Positions 28,130 through 36,428 of a DNA stretch of 46,226 nucleotides are shown piece after piece. The stretch is from contig JAEUHR010000015.1 of NCBI GenBank assembly GCA_016794425.1, positions 1 through 46,226 on the forward strand, given 5' to 3'. The first letter of the stretch is position 1. The number at the start of each line of letters is the position of its first letter. The notes under the pieces were generated by a model, which worked only from the letters and a program-made list of their open reading frames with translations, had not been told where the DNA came from and ran no database searches. This stretch comes from Planctomycetota bacterium. Lineage in GTDB: Bacteria > Planctomycetota > UBA1135 > UBA2386. The translations under genes were made by a program, and so were the position numbers.

Positions 28130-29338
28130 ATGGCGAAGAAGAAGATCGTGCTCGCGTACTCCGGCGGCCTCGACACGTCGATCATCGTGCCGTGGCTGCG
28201 CGAGCACCACGACTGCGAGGTGCACGCCTACTGCGGCGACATCGGCCAGGGCGCGGACGAACTGCGCGGCCTCGAGCAGAAGGCGCGCGCGGCCGGCGCC
28301 GTGTCGTGCCGCGTCGACGACCTGCGGCGTGAGTGGCTGCTCGACTACGTCTGGCCGTGCGTGCGCGCGATGGCGGTCTACGAGGGCCGCTACCTGCTCG
28401 GCACCAGCATGGCGCGGCCGATCCTGGCCCGCGGCCAGGTCGAGTACGCGAAGGCGATCGGCGCCACGGCGCTGGCGCACGGCTGCACCGGCAAGGGCAA
28501 CGACCAGGTCCGGTTCGAACTGGCGTACCAGGCGCTGGCGCCCGACCTCGAGGTGATCGCGCCGTGGCGCCACTGGGAGATCAAGAGCCGCGAGGACGCG
28601 CTCGACTACGCCGACCGGCACGGCGTCAGCGTCACGGCGTCGCGCACGAAGATCTACTCGCGCGACCGCAACCTGTGGCACATCAGCCACGAGGGCGGCG
28701 CGCTGGAGTCGCCCGGCAACCCGCCGCCCGACGACGTCTGGATGCTGACCGTCGACCCGCGCCGCGCGCCCGACGAACCGGCCGAGCTGACGCTCGGCTT
28801 CACGCACGGCGTACCGACCGCGCTGAACGGCGAAGCGCTGCCGCCGGAGACGCTGCTGGCGCGCCTCAACGAACTGGGCGGCCGGCACGGTGTCGGCCGC
28901 GTCGACATCTGCGAGAACCGGCTGGTCGGCATGAAGTCGCGCGGCGTCTACGAGACGCCGGGCGGCGCGATCGTGCTCGAGGCGGCGCGCACGCTGCGCG
29001 CGCTGACGATGGAACGCGACACGCTGCGGCTGTGCGAACGGCTGATGCCGGACTACGCCGACCTGGTCTACACCGGCCGCTGGTTCCACCCGACGCGGCG
29101 CGCGCTCGACGCGCTGTTCGCAACCGCCGTGCAGCACGTCAGCGGCAACGTACGCGTGCGGCTGTTCAAGGGCAGCGCGACCGCGGTCGCCGCCGAGTCG
29201 CCGCACAGCCTCTACAGCGAGGACCTGGCGACGTTCGGCCAGAGCGCCGCGTTCGACCACGCCGACAGCTACGGCTTCGTCAAGCTCTACGGCCTGCCGG
29301 GCGCCGTCGCCGCGCGCGTGCACGGAGCCGGCACGTGA
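28130..29338 (+). CDS. argG: Argininosuccinate synthase
   Basis: ATP-dependent condensation of citrulline and aspartate to argininosuccinate. A 402-residue enzyme with the PP-loop LAYSGGLDTS at residues 8-17, GTSMARPILA, HGCTGKGNDQVRFE (aspartate and citrulline binding), YSRDRNLWHISHEGG and ENRLVGMKSRGVYETPGG. The length is usual for the family. GAAGGA at 28116-28121 is a good Shine-Dalgarno, and the 18-base gap from argF is the largest in the operon. The stop overlaps argH as GTGA. Confidence 0.96.
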   Translation: MAKKKIVLAYSGGLDTSIIVPWLREHHDCEVHAYCGDIGQGADELRGLEQKARAAGAVSCRVDDLRREWLLDYVWPCVRAMAVYEGRYLLGTSMARPILARGQVEYAKAIGATALAHGCTGKGNDQVRFELAYQALAPDLEVIAPWRHWEIKSREDALDYADRHGVSVTASRTKIYSRDRNLWHISHEGGALESPGNPPPDDVWMLTVDPRRAPDEPAELTLGFTHGVPTALNGEALPPETLLARLNELGGRHGVGRVDICENRLVGMKSRGVYETPGGAIVLEAARTLRALTMERDTLRLCERLMPDYADLVYTGRWFHPTRRALDALFATAVQHVSGNVRVRLFKGSATAVAAESPHSLYSEDLATFGQSAAFDHADSYGFVKLYGLPGAVAARVHGAGT

Positions 29339-30765
29339 GCGGCGGCAAGATGTGGGGCGGCCGCTTCCGCGGCGGCCTCGACCCGGAGTTCGCGCACTTC
29401 CAGGCGAGCCTGCCGGTCGACCACGTGCTGGCGTTCGCGGACCTCGAGACCAACCGCGCCTGGAGCCGCGCGCTGGCCGCGGCCGGCGTGCTGACGCAGC
29501 ACGAGATGCACCGCCTGCACCGCGCGATCGACGAACTGATCGCGCACTGGCAGCAGCACGGCGTGCCGCGCGACGACGACGCCGAGGACGTGCACAGCCT
29601 CGTCGAACGCGAGCTGGTCGCGCGCTGCGGCGACCTCGGCAAGCGCGTGCACACCGGCCGTTCGCGCAACGACCAGGTCGCGACCGACCTGCGGCTGTTC
29701 CTGCGCGAGTACACGGTCGAGCTGATGCGGCTCGTCGGTGAAGTCTGCGCGGCGCTGGTCGACCTGGCGGCGGCGCACGCCGACGCGCCGATGCCCGGCT
29801 ACACGCACCTGCAGCGCGCCCAGCCGATCACGATCGGGCACCACGCGTTGGCGCACGCCGAAGCGCTGGCGCGCGACCACGGCCGGCTGGTCGACGCCTG
29901 GCAGCGGTTCGAACAGTGCCCGCTCGGCAGCGGCGCGCTGGCCGGCACGACGGTGCCGGTCGACCGCGCGACGCTGGCCGAAGACCTGGCGTTCCTCGGC
30001 GGCCCGACGCGCAACAGCCTCGACGCGACCGCCGCGCGCGACCACCTGTGCGAGCTCGCGTTCGCCTGCGCGATGGCCTGCACGCACCTGTCGCGCCTGG
30101 CCGAGGACTACGTGTTCTTCGCCTCGCACGAAGCGCGCTTCCTGACCTTCGGCGACGCGGTGTCGACCGGTTCGAGCCTGATGCCGCAGAAGCGCAACCC
30201 CGACGCGATGGAACTCGTGCGCGGCCACGCCGGCGCCGTGCAAGGCGCATTGGTCGCGCTGCTGACGACGGTCAAGGGCCTGCCGCTGGCCTACAACCGC
30301 GACCTGCAGACCGACAAGCAGGTGCTGTTGCCGGCACTCGCGGCCACCGCCTCGTGCCTGCGCACCGCCGCGCTGGCGGTGCGGCACGCGACGTTCGACC
30401 GCGACCGCTGCGCGGCCGAGGCCGCGCGCGGCTACCAGGATGCGACCGACCTCGCCGACTTGCTGGTGCAGGCCGGCGTGCCGTTCCGCGACGCGCACGG
30501 CATCGTCGGCGCCGCCGTCAACCGCGCGGTCGAACTCGGCGTCGAGCTGTCGGACCTGCCGGCCGCCGAGCAGCGGCGGCTGCTGCCCCAGCTGACGGTC
30601 GACCTGCGCCGCGCCCTCGCCGTCGATGCCGTGCTCGCCCGGCGGGCCGCGATCGGCGGCACGGCGCCGGCCTGTGTGCGCGCCGAGATCGAACGCTGGC
30701 GCAGCCAGCTCGCCGACTGGGCCGAGTTGCACGACGAACCCGAACCCGAACCCGAGGCTCCGTAG
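29335..30765 (+). CDS. argH: Argininosuccinate lyase
   Basis: Cleaves argininosuccinate to arginine and fumarate, the last step. A 476-residue member of the fumarase/aspartase superfamily, starting with the family's MWGGRF segment. It has TGRSRNDQVATDLRLF and PGYTHLQRAQPIT, and the signature GSSLMPQKRNPDAMEL (about 279-294) with the flexible catalytic Ser loop. GTG 29335 overlaps the argG stop; ATG 29350 (MWGGRF) is an alternative, five codons downstream. The stop TAG abuts the ATG of the acetyltransferase with no gap. Confidence 0.96.
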   Translation: MSGGKMWGGRFRGGLDPEFAHFQASLPVDHVLAFADLETNRAWSRALAAAGVLTQHEMHRLHRAIDELIAHWQQHGVPRDDDAEDVHSLVERELVARCGDLGKRVHTGRSRNDQVATDLRLFLREYTVELMRLVGEVCAALVDLAAAHADAPMPGYTHLQRAQPITIGHHALAHAEALARDHGRLVDAWQRFEQCPLGSGALAGTTVPVDRATLAEDLAFLGGPTRNSLDATAARDHLCELAFACAMACTHLSRLAEDYVFFASHEARFLTFGDAVSTGSSLMPQKRNPDAMELVRGHAGAVQGALVALLTTVKGLPLAYNRDLQTDKQVLLPALAATASCLRTAALAVRHATFDRDRCAAEAARGYQDATDLADLLVQAGVPFRDAHGIVGAAVNRAVELGVELSDLPAAEQRRLLPQLTVDLRRALAVDAVLARRAAIGGTAPACVRAEIERWRSQLADWAELHDEPEPEPEAP

Positions 30766-31350
30766 ATGCCCCCCGCGAACCAGATCGTCGTGCGCCCCGC
30801 GCGCGTCGCCGACGCGACGCCGATCCTGTCCCTGGTCAACGAACTGGCGCTGAAGCAGGTCATGCTGCCGCGGTCGCCGGCGTCGGTGATCGAGAACATC
30901 CGCGACTTCTTCCTGGCCGAGGTCGACGGCGAGTTCGCCGGCTGTGGCGCGCTCGCGGTCAGCTGGACCGACCTGGCCGAGGTGCGCTCGTTGGCGGTGC
31001 GGCCGGCGCTGCAGGGCAAGGGGGTCGGCCGCGTGCTGGTCGAGGCCCTGGTCGCCGACGCACGGCGGCTCGGCATCCCGCGGCTGTTCGCCTTCACCTA
31101 CGTGCCGGACTTCTTCGGCAAGCTGGACTTCACGATCTGCCAGCACGAGGACCTGCCGCACAAGGTGTTCAACGACTGCCGGCACTGCCCGAAGTTCCTG
31201 GCCTGCGACGAGATCGCGATGACCCGCGTGCTCGACGCCAAGCTGTCGCCGCCGAAACTGTTCGGCAAGCCGCAGCGAGCCATCCCGCTGCCGCAGCGCA
31301 CGCCGTCCTTCGTGCCACCGGCCGGCGCGAAGCCGGTGCCGAAGCCCTGA
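30766..31350 (+). CDS. argA: Short N-acetylglutamate synthase (GNAT family)
   Basis: A 194-residue GNAT acetyltransferase ending the operon, starting directly after the argH stop. It contains the acetyl-CoA-binding strand and loop EVRSLAVRPALQGKGVGRVL, followed by the Cys-containing tail DLPHKVFNDCRHCPKF and CDEIAM. That tail matches the stand-alone short ArgA type and is absent from general GNAT enzymes. It would make N-acetylglutamate from glutamate and acetyl-CoA, the first step. The kinase-like domain of classic ArgA is absent, so classical arginine inhibition through that domain cannot occur. The Pro-rich C-terminal 35 residues are unusual. Confidence 0.85.
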   Translation: MPPANQIVVRPARVADATPILSLVNELALKQVMLPRSPASVIENIRDFFLAEVDGEFAGCGALAVSWTDLAEVRSLAVRPALQGKGVGRVLVEALVADARRLGIPRLFAFTYVPDFFGKLDFTICQHEDLPHKVFNDCRHCPKFLACDEIAMTRVLDAKLSPPKLFGKPQRAIPLPQRTPSFVPPAGAKPVPKP

Positions 31351-31609
31351 TGGGCGAAATCGCACGCGCCGACTGCCGGCGCCGCAGCGAAGGCGCCCAC
31401 CGCATCGGCACCTGGGCCCCGCGAGGGTCCGTGGCCGGCGCGAGACTGCTTGACGTGCCTGCGTCAGATCGCACAATCGGTGCCATCGGTCCCCGGGCCG
31501 TGCGCGGATGCTGCCCTCGTCCCGTTACGGCACTGCCGTGGCGAGCTATCGCGCACGTCCCTACCCCGTCTCCCCATTTCCCGGGATAGTGTTCTGTCTC
31601 GGTAGCGCC
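31351..31609. other. Intergenic region between the arg operon and the lipoprotein gene
   Basis: 259 bases without a plausible gene. It holds the promoter noted at 31450-31477. The proximal half is GC-rich with only short inverted repeats and no T-run terminator. An in-frame ATG at 31508 would extend the lipoprotein gene but lacks a signal peptide directly after it. Confidence 0.6.
31450..31477 (+). promoter_or_regulatory. Predicted sigma-70 promoter for the Gly-rich lipoprotein
   Basis: TTGACG (31450-31455, five of six matches) and CACAAT (31472-31477, four of six) are separated by 16 bases. Transcription would begin near 31484, leaving a leader of about 125 nt before ATG 31610. This is one of the best -35/-10 pairs in the window. 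Confidence 0.5.
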
Positions 31610-34600
31610 ATGAAGCACGTTGAAACAGTCGCCCTGTTGGCCCTTGCGACGATCCTGGTGTTCCCCGCCTGCGGTGGCGGCGGCGACAGCTCGACGCCGT
31701 CGGGCACGATCAAAACCGGCGGCGACTTCGTCGTGCTGAACACCAGCCCGACCAACGGCGGGCGCGCGTATCTGAACGACGCGGTCAGCATCGACTTCAG
31801 CCAGCCGGTCGACCTCGACTCGGCGTCGCTGCAGACGATCAGCTTCCAGGCGCTCGACCAGGTGGGCAACCCGATCAGCGAACTGGTCAGCGGCACCTTC
31901 CAGCTCGCCGCGAGCCCTGGCGACGCGAGCGTCGGCCGCCGGCTGCAGTTCGTGCCGAAGTTCCCCGAGGACAACGCCTACACCACCGGCGGCTTCCGCG
32001 CCGGTCGCACCTACCTGGTGTCGCTGGTCGGCGGTGCCGCGATCAACGGCACGGTGCTGCGCGACCGCAACGGCAAGGGCCTGGCGCAGCCGCTGACGTT
32101 CCGCTTCAGCACCGTCGACGGCACGCAGGCAGGCCAGCTGTTCCGCAACCCGAAGTCCGGCGGCCCGACGCGCACGGCGTTCCAGGTCACGACGGCCGAC
32201 AGCCTCACCGACGTGCCGCTGAACGTGTTCGGCCGGCCGCCGCTCGAGGTCCGGCTGCACTTCGACCAGGCGCTGAACCCGAACGACGGCAACGTGCCGG
32301 TCAACTTCGACACCAACCCGCTGGTGCGCGACCAGAGCAAGCGCGGCCGCATCTACCTCGAGTACGAGAACACGGTGTTGGGCCCCGGCGCCTTCACGTG
32401 GATTCCGGCCGACGTCAGCCTGGAGCAGAACGACCTGAACGGCGCCATCGTCGCGCTGCGGCCGGTCGGCGTGCTGCCGAACAACGCCACCGTGCGCGCG
32501 GTCGTCGCCAACACGCTCGAGGACATCTCGGGTGAGTCCAACGTCGCGATCCCGGGCTACGACGAAGTGTTCGGCACGTTCAAGACGGACTCGTCCTACG
32601 CGCCGCAGTGGAACGGCATCGTCGAGGACTTCGCGAACACGGACCTGATCGACTTCACGGCGGCGTTCGCCGAGAGCCAGTCCGACGTCGGCGCCGGCTT
32701 CGTGCGCGCGGGCTTCGCCTTCGAAGGCAATCCGACCAGCCTCGAGTACGAGCCGACCGCGACCGAGGTCGTGCTGAACACCGCGTTCACGCAGATCCAG
32801 CCGAAGAACGGCCTGCCGTTCACGGTTTCGGGCGGCGTGTTCAACTTCAAGAACGTGCGGATCCCGAACGGCGTGAACGTCATTGGCACCGGCCCGAACC
32901 CGATGGTCTGGCTGTGCAGCGGCAGCTTCACCGTCGAGGGCAACCTCAGCGTGCGCGGCGGCAACGGCGCTCGCGTCGACACCCTGAACTCGGCGAACTT
33001 CGCCAAGGCCGGCGGCATCGGCGTCTGTGGCGGCGGCAACGGCGGCGACGGCACGCCGAAGGCGACGCAGCGCGACCTGCGCGGTGACACCGGCCGCGGT
33101 CCGCTGCAGGTCGCCGGCAAGGGCGGCCGCGGCGGCTACAACGCCTGCCTCGCGGGCCAGGCCTGCTACACCGGCACCGGCTACGACGGCAGCGGTGGCG
33201 GTTCGGGTGGCGGCGGTGGCGCGCTGGCGACGCAGGGCGATCCGCTCTACCGGCCGTGGCCAACGACGACGATCCTCCCGAACACGCCGCCAACCGCGAA
33301 CACCGGCTCGCAGCAGGTGCTCGGCTACGGTTGTTCGGGCTGCAGCGGCACGTCCGGCGCTCGTTCGTTGTTCCTGCCCGGCGGCGAGCCCGGTGATCTC
33401 GCGTTCGTCGACTCGCGCCACGAGAACAACTTCTGGGGCAGCGCCGTGCGGCTCAGTCCGTCCGGCAGCCTGCGCATCACCGGCGAACTGTCGGTGCCGA
33501 TGGGCGGCGGTGGCGGTGGCGGCGGCGGCGACACCGTCTACCCGACGTCGACCTGCAACCTGACCTCCCCCGATCCCACCAACGACTTCAGCGGTGGCGG
33601 TGGCGGCGGCGGCGGCGGCGTGCTGATCGTGAAGGCCCTCGGCGAGATCGTGATCACGTCGACCGGCAAGATCGTCGCCGACGGCGGCAACGGCGGCGGC
33701 GGCGAACAGGCCGGCGCCTGCGGTGAGGCCGGCGGCGGCGGCGGTGGTGCAGGCGGCATGGTCGTGCTGATGTCGGCCACGCGCATCGTGCTGCACGCGC
33801 ACGGCTCGGCGGCGCAGAACCGCTACACCTACGGCCCGACGGTGTTCGGCCAGAACGACTACGACTTCGCGATCTCGGCCGACGGCGGTGTGACCACGAC
33901 CGGCGTGTTCGGCTCGGTCGTGCTGACGGGCAAGTACCCGGCCAGCGGCACCGCGATGATGGCGCCGGCGTCCTACGACGGCGAGCCGCTCGGCGGCCTC
34001 GGCGGCATGGGCGTGATCCAGCTGATGGTGCCCCCGGGCGACAACAGCGACGACAACACCAACACCCGCCTCGACGACAACATCCGCGTGGTGCGCACGA
34101 CGACCGGCGGCTCGCAGGTCGTGCTGACCGGCGCCGAGAAGCGCGCGATCCTCGGCTGGCGCGGTTTCCCGGGCACCAACGGGATCGGTGTCGACGACTT
34201 CGGCGGCAGCACGAACTACAACTTCAACAACCCCTCGAACAGCGCGAACTACGCCGAGGGTGACATGCGGCCGGCGCCGGTGCTGATGCCGGTGCCGTTC
34301 AGCGCGCAGTCGCGCGTGCGGTCGAAGTGGATCGACACCGGCGTCAGCAAGCGCCGCGAGCTGGGTGCACCGGACGGCCTGCCGGCCGGCATCGTCGGCG
34401 CCGCCGCGGGCCCCAACTACGAGTTCGGCGGCATCGACACGCAGCCGGGTGACAACACCGGCTACGTCCGCTACCTCGAACAGGGCACCTCGGTGGCCAT
34501 CGACTACGGCCAACCGGTGGTCGGCCCGGTCGCGATCCAGAGCACCAACGCCAGCGGCACCTTCCTCGGTCAGCCGGCCTACCGCGTGACCGTCACCGGC

Positions 34601-35125
34601 ACGCCGTTCGCCCAGCCGGACCGGTTCGTGCAGTACGAGGCGCAGCTGCTGGACATCGTCGGCTCCGAGATCGGCAGCTTCCGGATCCTGGCCCACACCA
34701 CGAACGAGCTCGTGCTCGATCCGGGCGCCCAGGCACTGCCGACCGGCGCGAAGGAACTGCAGGTCGTCGCCAAGTTCTTCAAGGTCGTCACCGGTGGCGC
34801 CGAAGGCCTCGGCCCGGTCTACCAGCAGGTGCAGGCCGGCGGCGCGGTCCGCGTGATCCCGCGCACGAATGTGCGCATCGGCTTCGCGTTCCACCAGGAT
34901 CCGAAGAACACGACGAACCGCTTCCCGGCCGACGCGCAGCAGTTCCTCTACGACCTGCAGGACACCGGCTTCACGCAGTGGGTCGCCGCGAACGGCGCGC
35001 CGCGCTACGTGCAGTACGACGTGACGTTCGACCTGCGCTACGAGAACAACAGCCAGGGTCAGGCGCTGACGGCGGACACGCCGCGGCCGGAGCTGCACTT
35101 CCTGCGGCTGCCGTTCCGCTTCTGA
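31610..35125 (+). CDS. Very large Gly-rich surface lipoprotein with Ig-like N-terminal domains
   Basis: A 1171-residue secreted protein. The N-terminus is a lipoprotein-type signal ending Phe-Pro-Ala-Cys with C21, followed by GGGGDSS. Two bacterial Ig-like (SbsA/Big_5-type) domains follow at about 40-180 and 195-330, seen as 'TSPTNGGRAYLNDAVSIDFS' and the later 'LEVRLHFDQALNP'. From about 395 to 760 there is a Gly-rich region: beta-strand repeats alternate with runs of Gly, including two Gly9 runs (33503-33529 and 33593-33619). The rest (about 770-1171) is unrecognised beta-rich sequence. ATG 31610 is chosen because it directly precedes the signal peptide. Likely outer-surface; function unknown. 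Confidence 0.8.
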   Translation: MKHVETVALLALATILVFPACGGGGDSSTPSGTIKTGGDFVVLNTSPTNGGRAYLNDAVSIDFSQPVDLDSASLQTISFQALDQVGNPISELVSGTFQLAASPGDASVGRRLQFVPKFPEDNAYTTGGFRAGRTYLVSLVGGAAINGTVLRDRNGKGLAQPLTFRFSTVDGTQAGQLFRNPKSGGPTRTAFQVTTADSLTDVPLNVFGRPPLEVRLHFDQALNPNDGNVPVNFDTNPLVRDQSKRGRIYLEYENTVLGPGAFTWIPADVSLEQNDLNGAIVALRPVGVLPNNATVRAVVANTLEDISGESNVAIPGYDEVFGTFKTDSSYAPQWNGIVEDFANTDLIDFTAAFAESQSDVGAGFVRAGFAFEGNPTSLEYEPTATEVVLNTAFTQIQPKNGLPFTVSGGVFNFKNVRIPNGVNVIGTGPNPMVWLCSGSFTVEGNLSVRGGNGARVDTLNSANFAKAGGIGVCGGGNGGDGTPKATQRDLRGDTGRGPLQVAGKGGRGGYNACLAGQACYTGTGYDGSGGGSGGGGGALATQGDPLYRPWPTTTILPNTPPTANTGSQQVLGYGCSGCSGTSGARSLFLPGGEPGDLAFVDSRHENNFWGSAVRLSPSGSLRITGELSVPMGGGGGGGGGDTVYPTSTCNLTSPDPTNDFSGGGGGGGGGVLIVKALGEIVITSTGKIVADGGNGGGGEQAGACGEAGGGGGGAGGMVVLMSATRIVLHAHGSAAQNRYTYGPTVFGQNDYDFAISADGGVTTTGVFGSVVLTGKYPASGTAMMAPASYDGEPLGGLGGMGVIQLMVPPGDNSDDNTNTRLDDNIRVVRTTTGGSQVVLTGAEKRAILGWRGFPGTNGIGVDDFGGSTNYNFNNPSNSANYAEGDMRPAPVLMPVPFSAQSRVRSKWIDTGVSKRRELGAPDGLPAGIVGAAAGPNYEFGGIDTQPGDNTGYVRYLEQGTSVAIDYGQPVVGPVAIQSTNASGTFLGQPAYRVTVTGTPFAQPDRFVQYEAQLLDIVGSEIGSFRILAHTTNELVLDPGAQALPTGAKELQVVAKFFKVVTGGAEGLGPVYQQVQAGGAVRVIPRTNVRIGFAFHQDPKNTTNRFPADAQQFLYDLQDTGFTQWVAANGAPRYVQYDVTFDLRYENNSQGQALTADTPRPELHFLRLPFRF
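33503..33529 (+). repeat. GGN tract encoding Gly9 (first copy)
   Basis: Nine consecutive GGC/GGT codons in the Gly-rich lipoprotein gene. Length change in whole codons would keep the frame and alter only the Gly run. Confidence 0.8.
33593..33619 (+). repeat. GGN tract encoding Gly9 (second copy)
   Basis: A second run of nine Gly codons, 63 bases after the first; a third run of six codons lies near 33731-33748. Together they flank short beta-strand segments of the lipoprotein. Confidence 0.8.
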
Positions 35126-35147
35126 GCACAACTCGGCGCGACGCACC

Positions 35148-35180
35148 GCGGCCCGGTGGACCCCAGGTCCCCCGGGCCGC
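35148..35180 (+). terminator. Long GC-rich hairpin between the lipoprotein gene and argJ
   Basis: Left arm 35148-35162 and right arm 35166-35180 pair over 15 bp with one mismatch around a CCA loop. It starts 22 bases after the lipoprotein stop. There is no T-run, so it would be a non-canonical terminator, or it could be an mRNA-protecting structure. It should separate argJ transcription from the upstream gene. Confidence 0.5.
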
Positions 35181-35226
35181 TGGCATGAATCCGGCGAGTG
35201 CACGCGGCGGGTCGGCGCACGACGGG

Positions 35227-35232
35227 TAACGT
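35227..35232 (+). promoter_or_regulatory. -10-like element close to the argJ start
   Basis: TAACGT lies 8 nt before ATG 35241, following the long hairpin. It would give a nearly leaderless argJ transcript. No -35 and no ARG-box dyad are visible nearby. Confidence 0.4.
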
Positions 35233-35240
35233 CTCGCGCC

Positions 35241-36428
35241 ATGACCGAACCGCTCGAACCCGTGCCGCACGCCGTCGCCCTGCCAGCGGGATTCCGCGCC
35301 GGCGCGGTCGCCTGCGGCCTGAAGAAGCAGGGCGCGCTCGACCTCGGTCTGCTGCTCGCCGACCAGCCGGTCGCGGCGGCGGCGGTGTTCACACGGAACC
35401 GCCTGGTCGGGGCCCACATCGAAGTCTGCCGCGACCACCTCGCGCGCAGCAACGGGCTCGTGCGCGCCGTGCTCGTGAACGCCCGCAACGCCAACTGCGC
35501 GACCGGCCGCCAGGGTGTCGACGACGCGCGGCGCTGCTGCCGCGAACTCGCGAGCCGCCTGCGCTGCCCGCCGGAGCAGGTGTTGATGGCCAGCACCGGC
35601 CCGATCGGTGCGCCCCTGCCCACCGATCGCATCGTCGGCCACCTCGACGCGCTGCTCGACGCCGTCGCACCGGACGGTGGCATGGCGTTCGCGCGCGCGA
35701 TCATGACCACCGACACGCACCCGAAGGTCGCCTCGACCCGGACGGAGCACGGCCTCGCGACCGGCTTCGCGAAGGGTGCCGGCATGGTCCACCCGGACAT
35801 GGCGACGATGCTCGGGTTCCTGCTGACCGACCTCGGCCTGACGACCGGCACGATGGCGTCGATGCTGCAGCGCGTGGCTGCGCGCACGTTCCACCGTGTG
35901 ACCGTCGACGGCGACACCTCGCCGAACGACACGCTGATGGTCCTCGGCAGCAGCCGGACGCCGGCCGACACCGCGGCCGTCGAGGCCGCGCTGACCGAGG
36001 TCGGTACGAAGCTGGCGCGCCAGATCGCAGCCGACGGCGAAGGTGCGACGCGGCTGGTCACCGTGCAGGTGCGGGGTGCCCGCAGCGAGGCCGAGGCCAC
36101 CGACGTCGGCCGCACGATCGCGACCAGCCCGCTGGTCAAGACCGCGGTGGCGGGCCGGGACCCCAACTGGGGCCGCATCCTGTCGGCCGCCGGCCGCGCC
36201 GGCATCGAGTTCACGGCCGAACGGGCGCGCGTCTGGGTCGGCAGCGCCGAGGTGTTCGCCGACGGCAAGCCATGGCCCGACCGCGAGGCCGTCGCACACC
36301 GCCACCTCTGCGACGAACGTGAAGTCGTGCTCGGTGTCGACCTGGGTCTCGGCACCGCCGCCGCCGACGTCTGGAGCTGTGACCTGACGGCCGACTACGT
36401 GCGCATCAACGCCGACTACCGCAGCTGA
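35241..36428 (+). CDS. argJ: Glutamate N-acetyltransferase / ornithine acetyltransferase
   Basis: Transfers the acetyl group of N-acetylornithine to glutamate, giving ornithine and recycling N-acetylglutamate. A 395-residue Ntn-hydrolase-like proenzyme. The autocleavage region FAKGAGMVHPDMATMLGF is intact, with predicted cleavage between A188 and the nucleophile T189. Other family segments are STGPIG (oxyanion), DGDTSPNDT, DPNWGRIL and the C-terminal YVRINADYRS. It is separated from the arg operon by the lipoprotein gene and no ARG box is seen, so control may differ. It may also make N-acetylglutamate from acetyl-CoA; the separate short ArgA makes this unnecessary (inference). It overlaps trmO by 13 bases, convergently. 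Confidence 0.95.
   Translation: MTEPLEPVPHAVALPAGFRAGAVACGLKKQGALDLGLLLADQPVAAAAVFTRNRLVGAHIEVCRDHLARSNGLVRAVLVNARNANCATGRQGVDDARRCCRELASRLRCPPEQVLMASTGPIGAPLPTDRIVGHLDALLDAVAPDGGMAFARAIMTTDTHPKVASTRTEHGLATGFAKGAGMVHPDMATMLGFLLTDLGLTTGTMASMLQRVAARTFHRVTVDGDTSPNDTLMVLGSSRTPADTAAVEAALTEVGTKLARQIAADGEGATRLVTVQVRGARSEAEATDVGRTIATSPLVKTAVAGRDPNWGRILSAAGRAGIEFTAERARVWVGSAEVFADGKPWPDREAVAHRHLCDEREVVLGVDLGLGTAAADVWSCDLTADYVRINADYRS

Noticed and set aside
33180..33760. Repeated GGN segments as a possible CRISPR or DNA repeat array
   Set aside because: They are codon-level Gly repeats within a coding sequence; spacing and sequence are irregular.
35181..35240. Possible ARG box upstream of argJ (TGAAT half-site)
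   Set aside because: Only one half-site is visible; no dyad or 21-bp partner exists, unlike the argR region.
31169..36355. Very long open frame on the minus strand
   Set aside because: It runs antisense to the lipoprotein and argJ genes. Its composition is Arg/Ala/Pro-rich without any recognisable domain, as expected from high-GC codon bias of the real genes.
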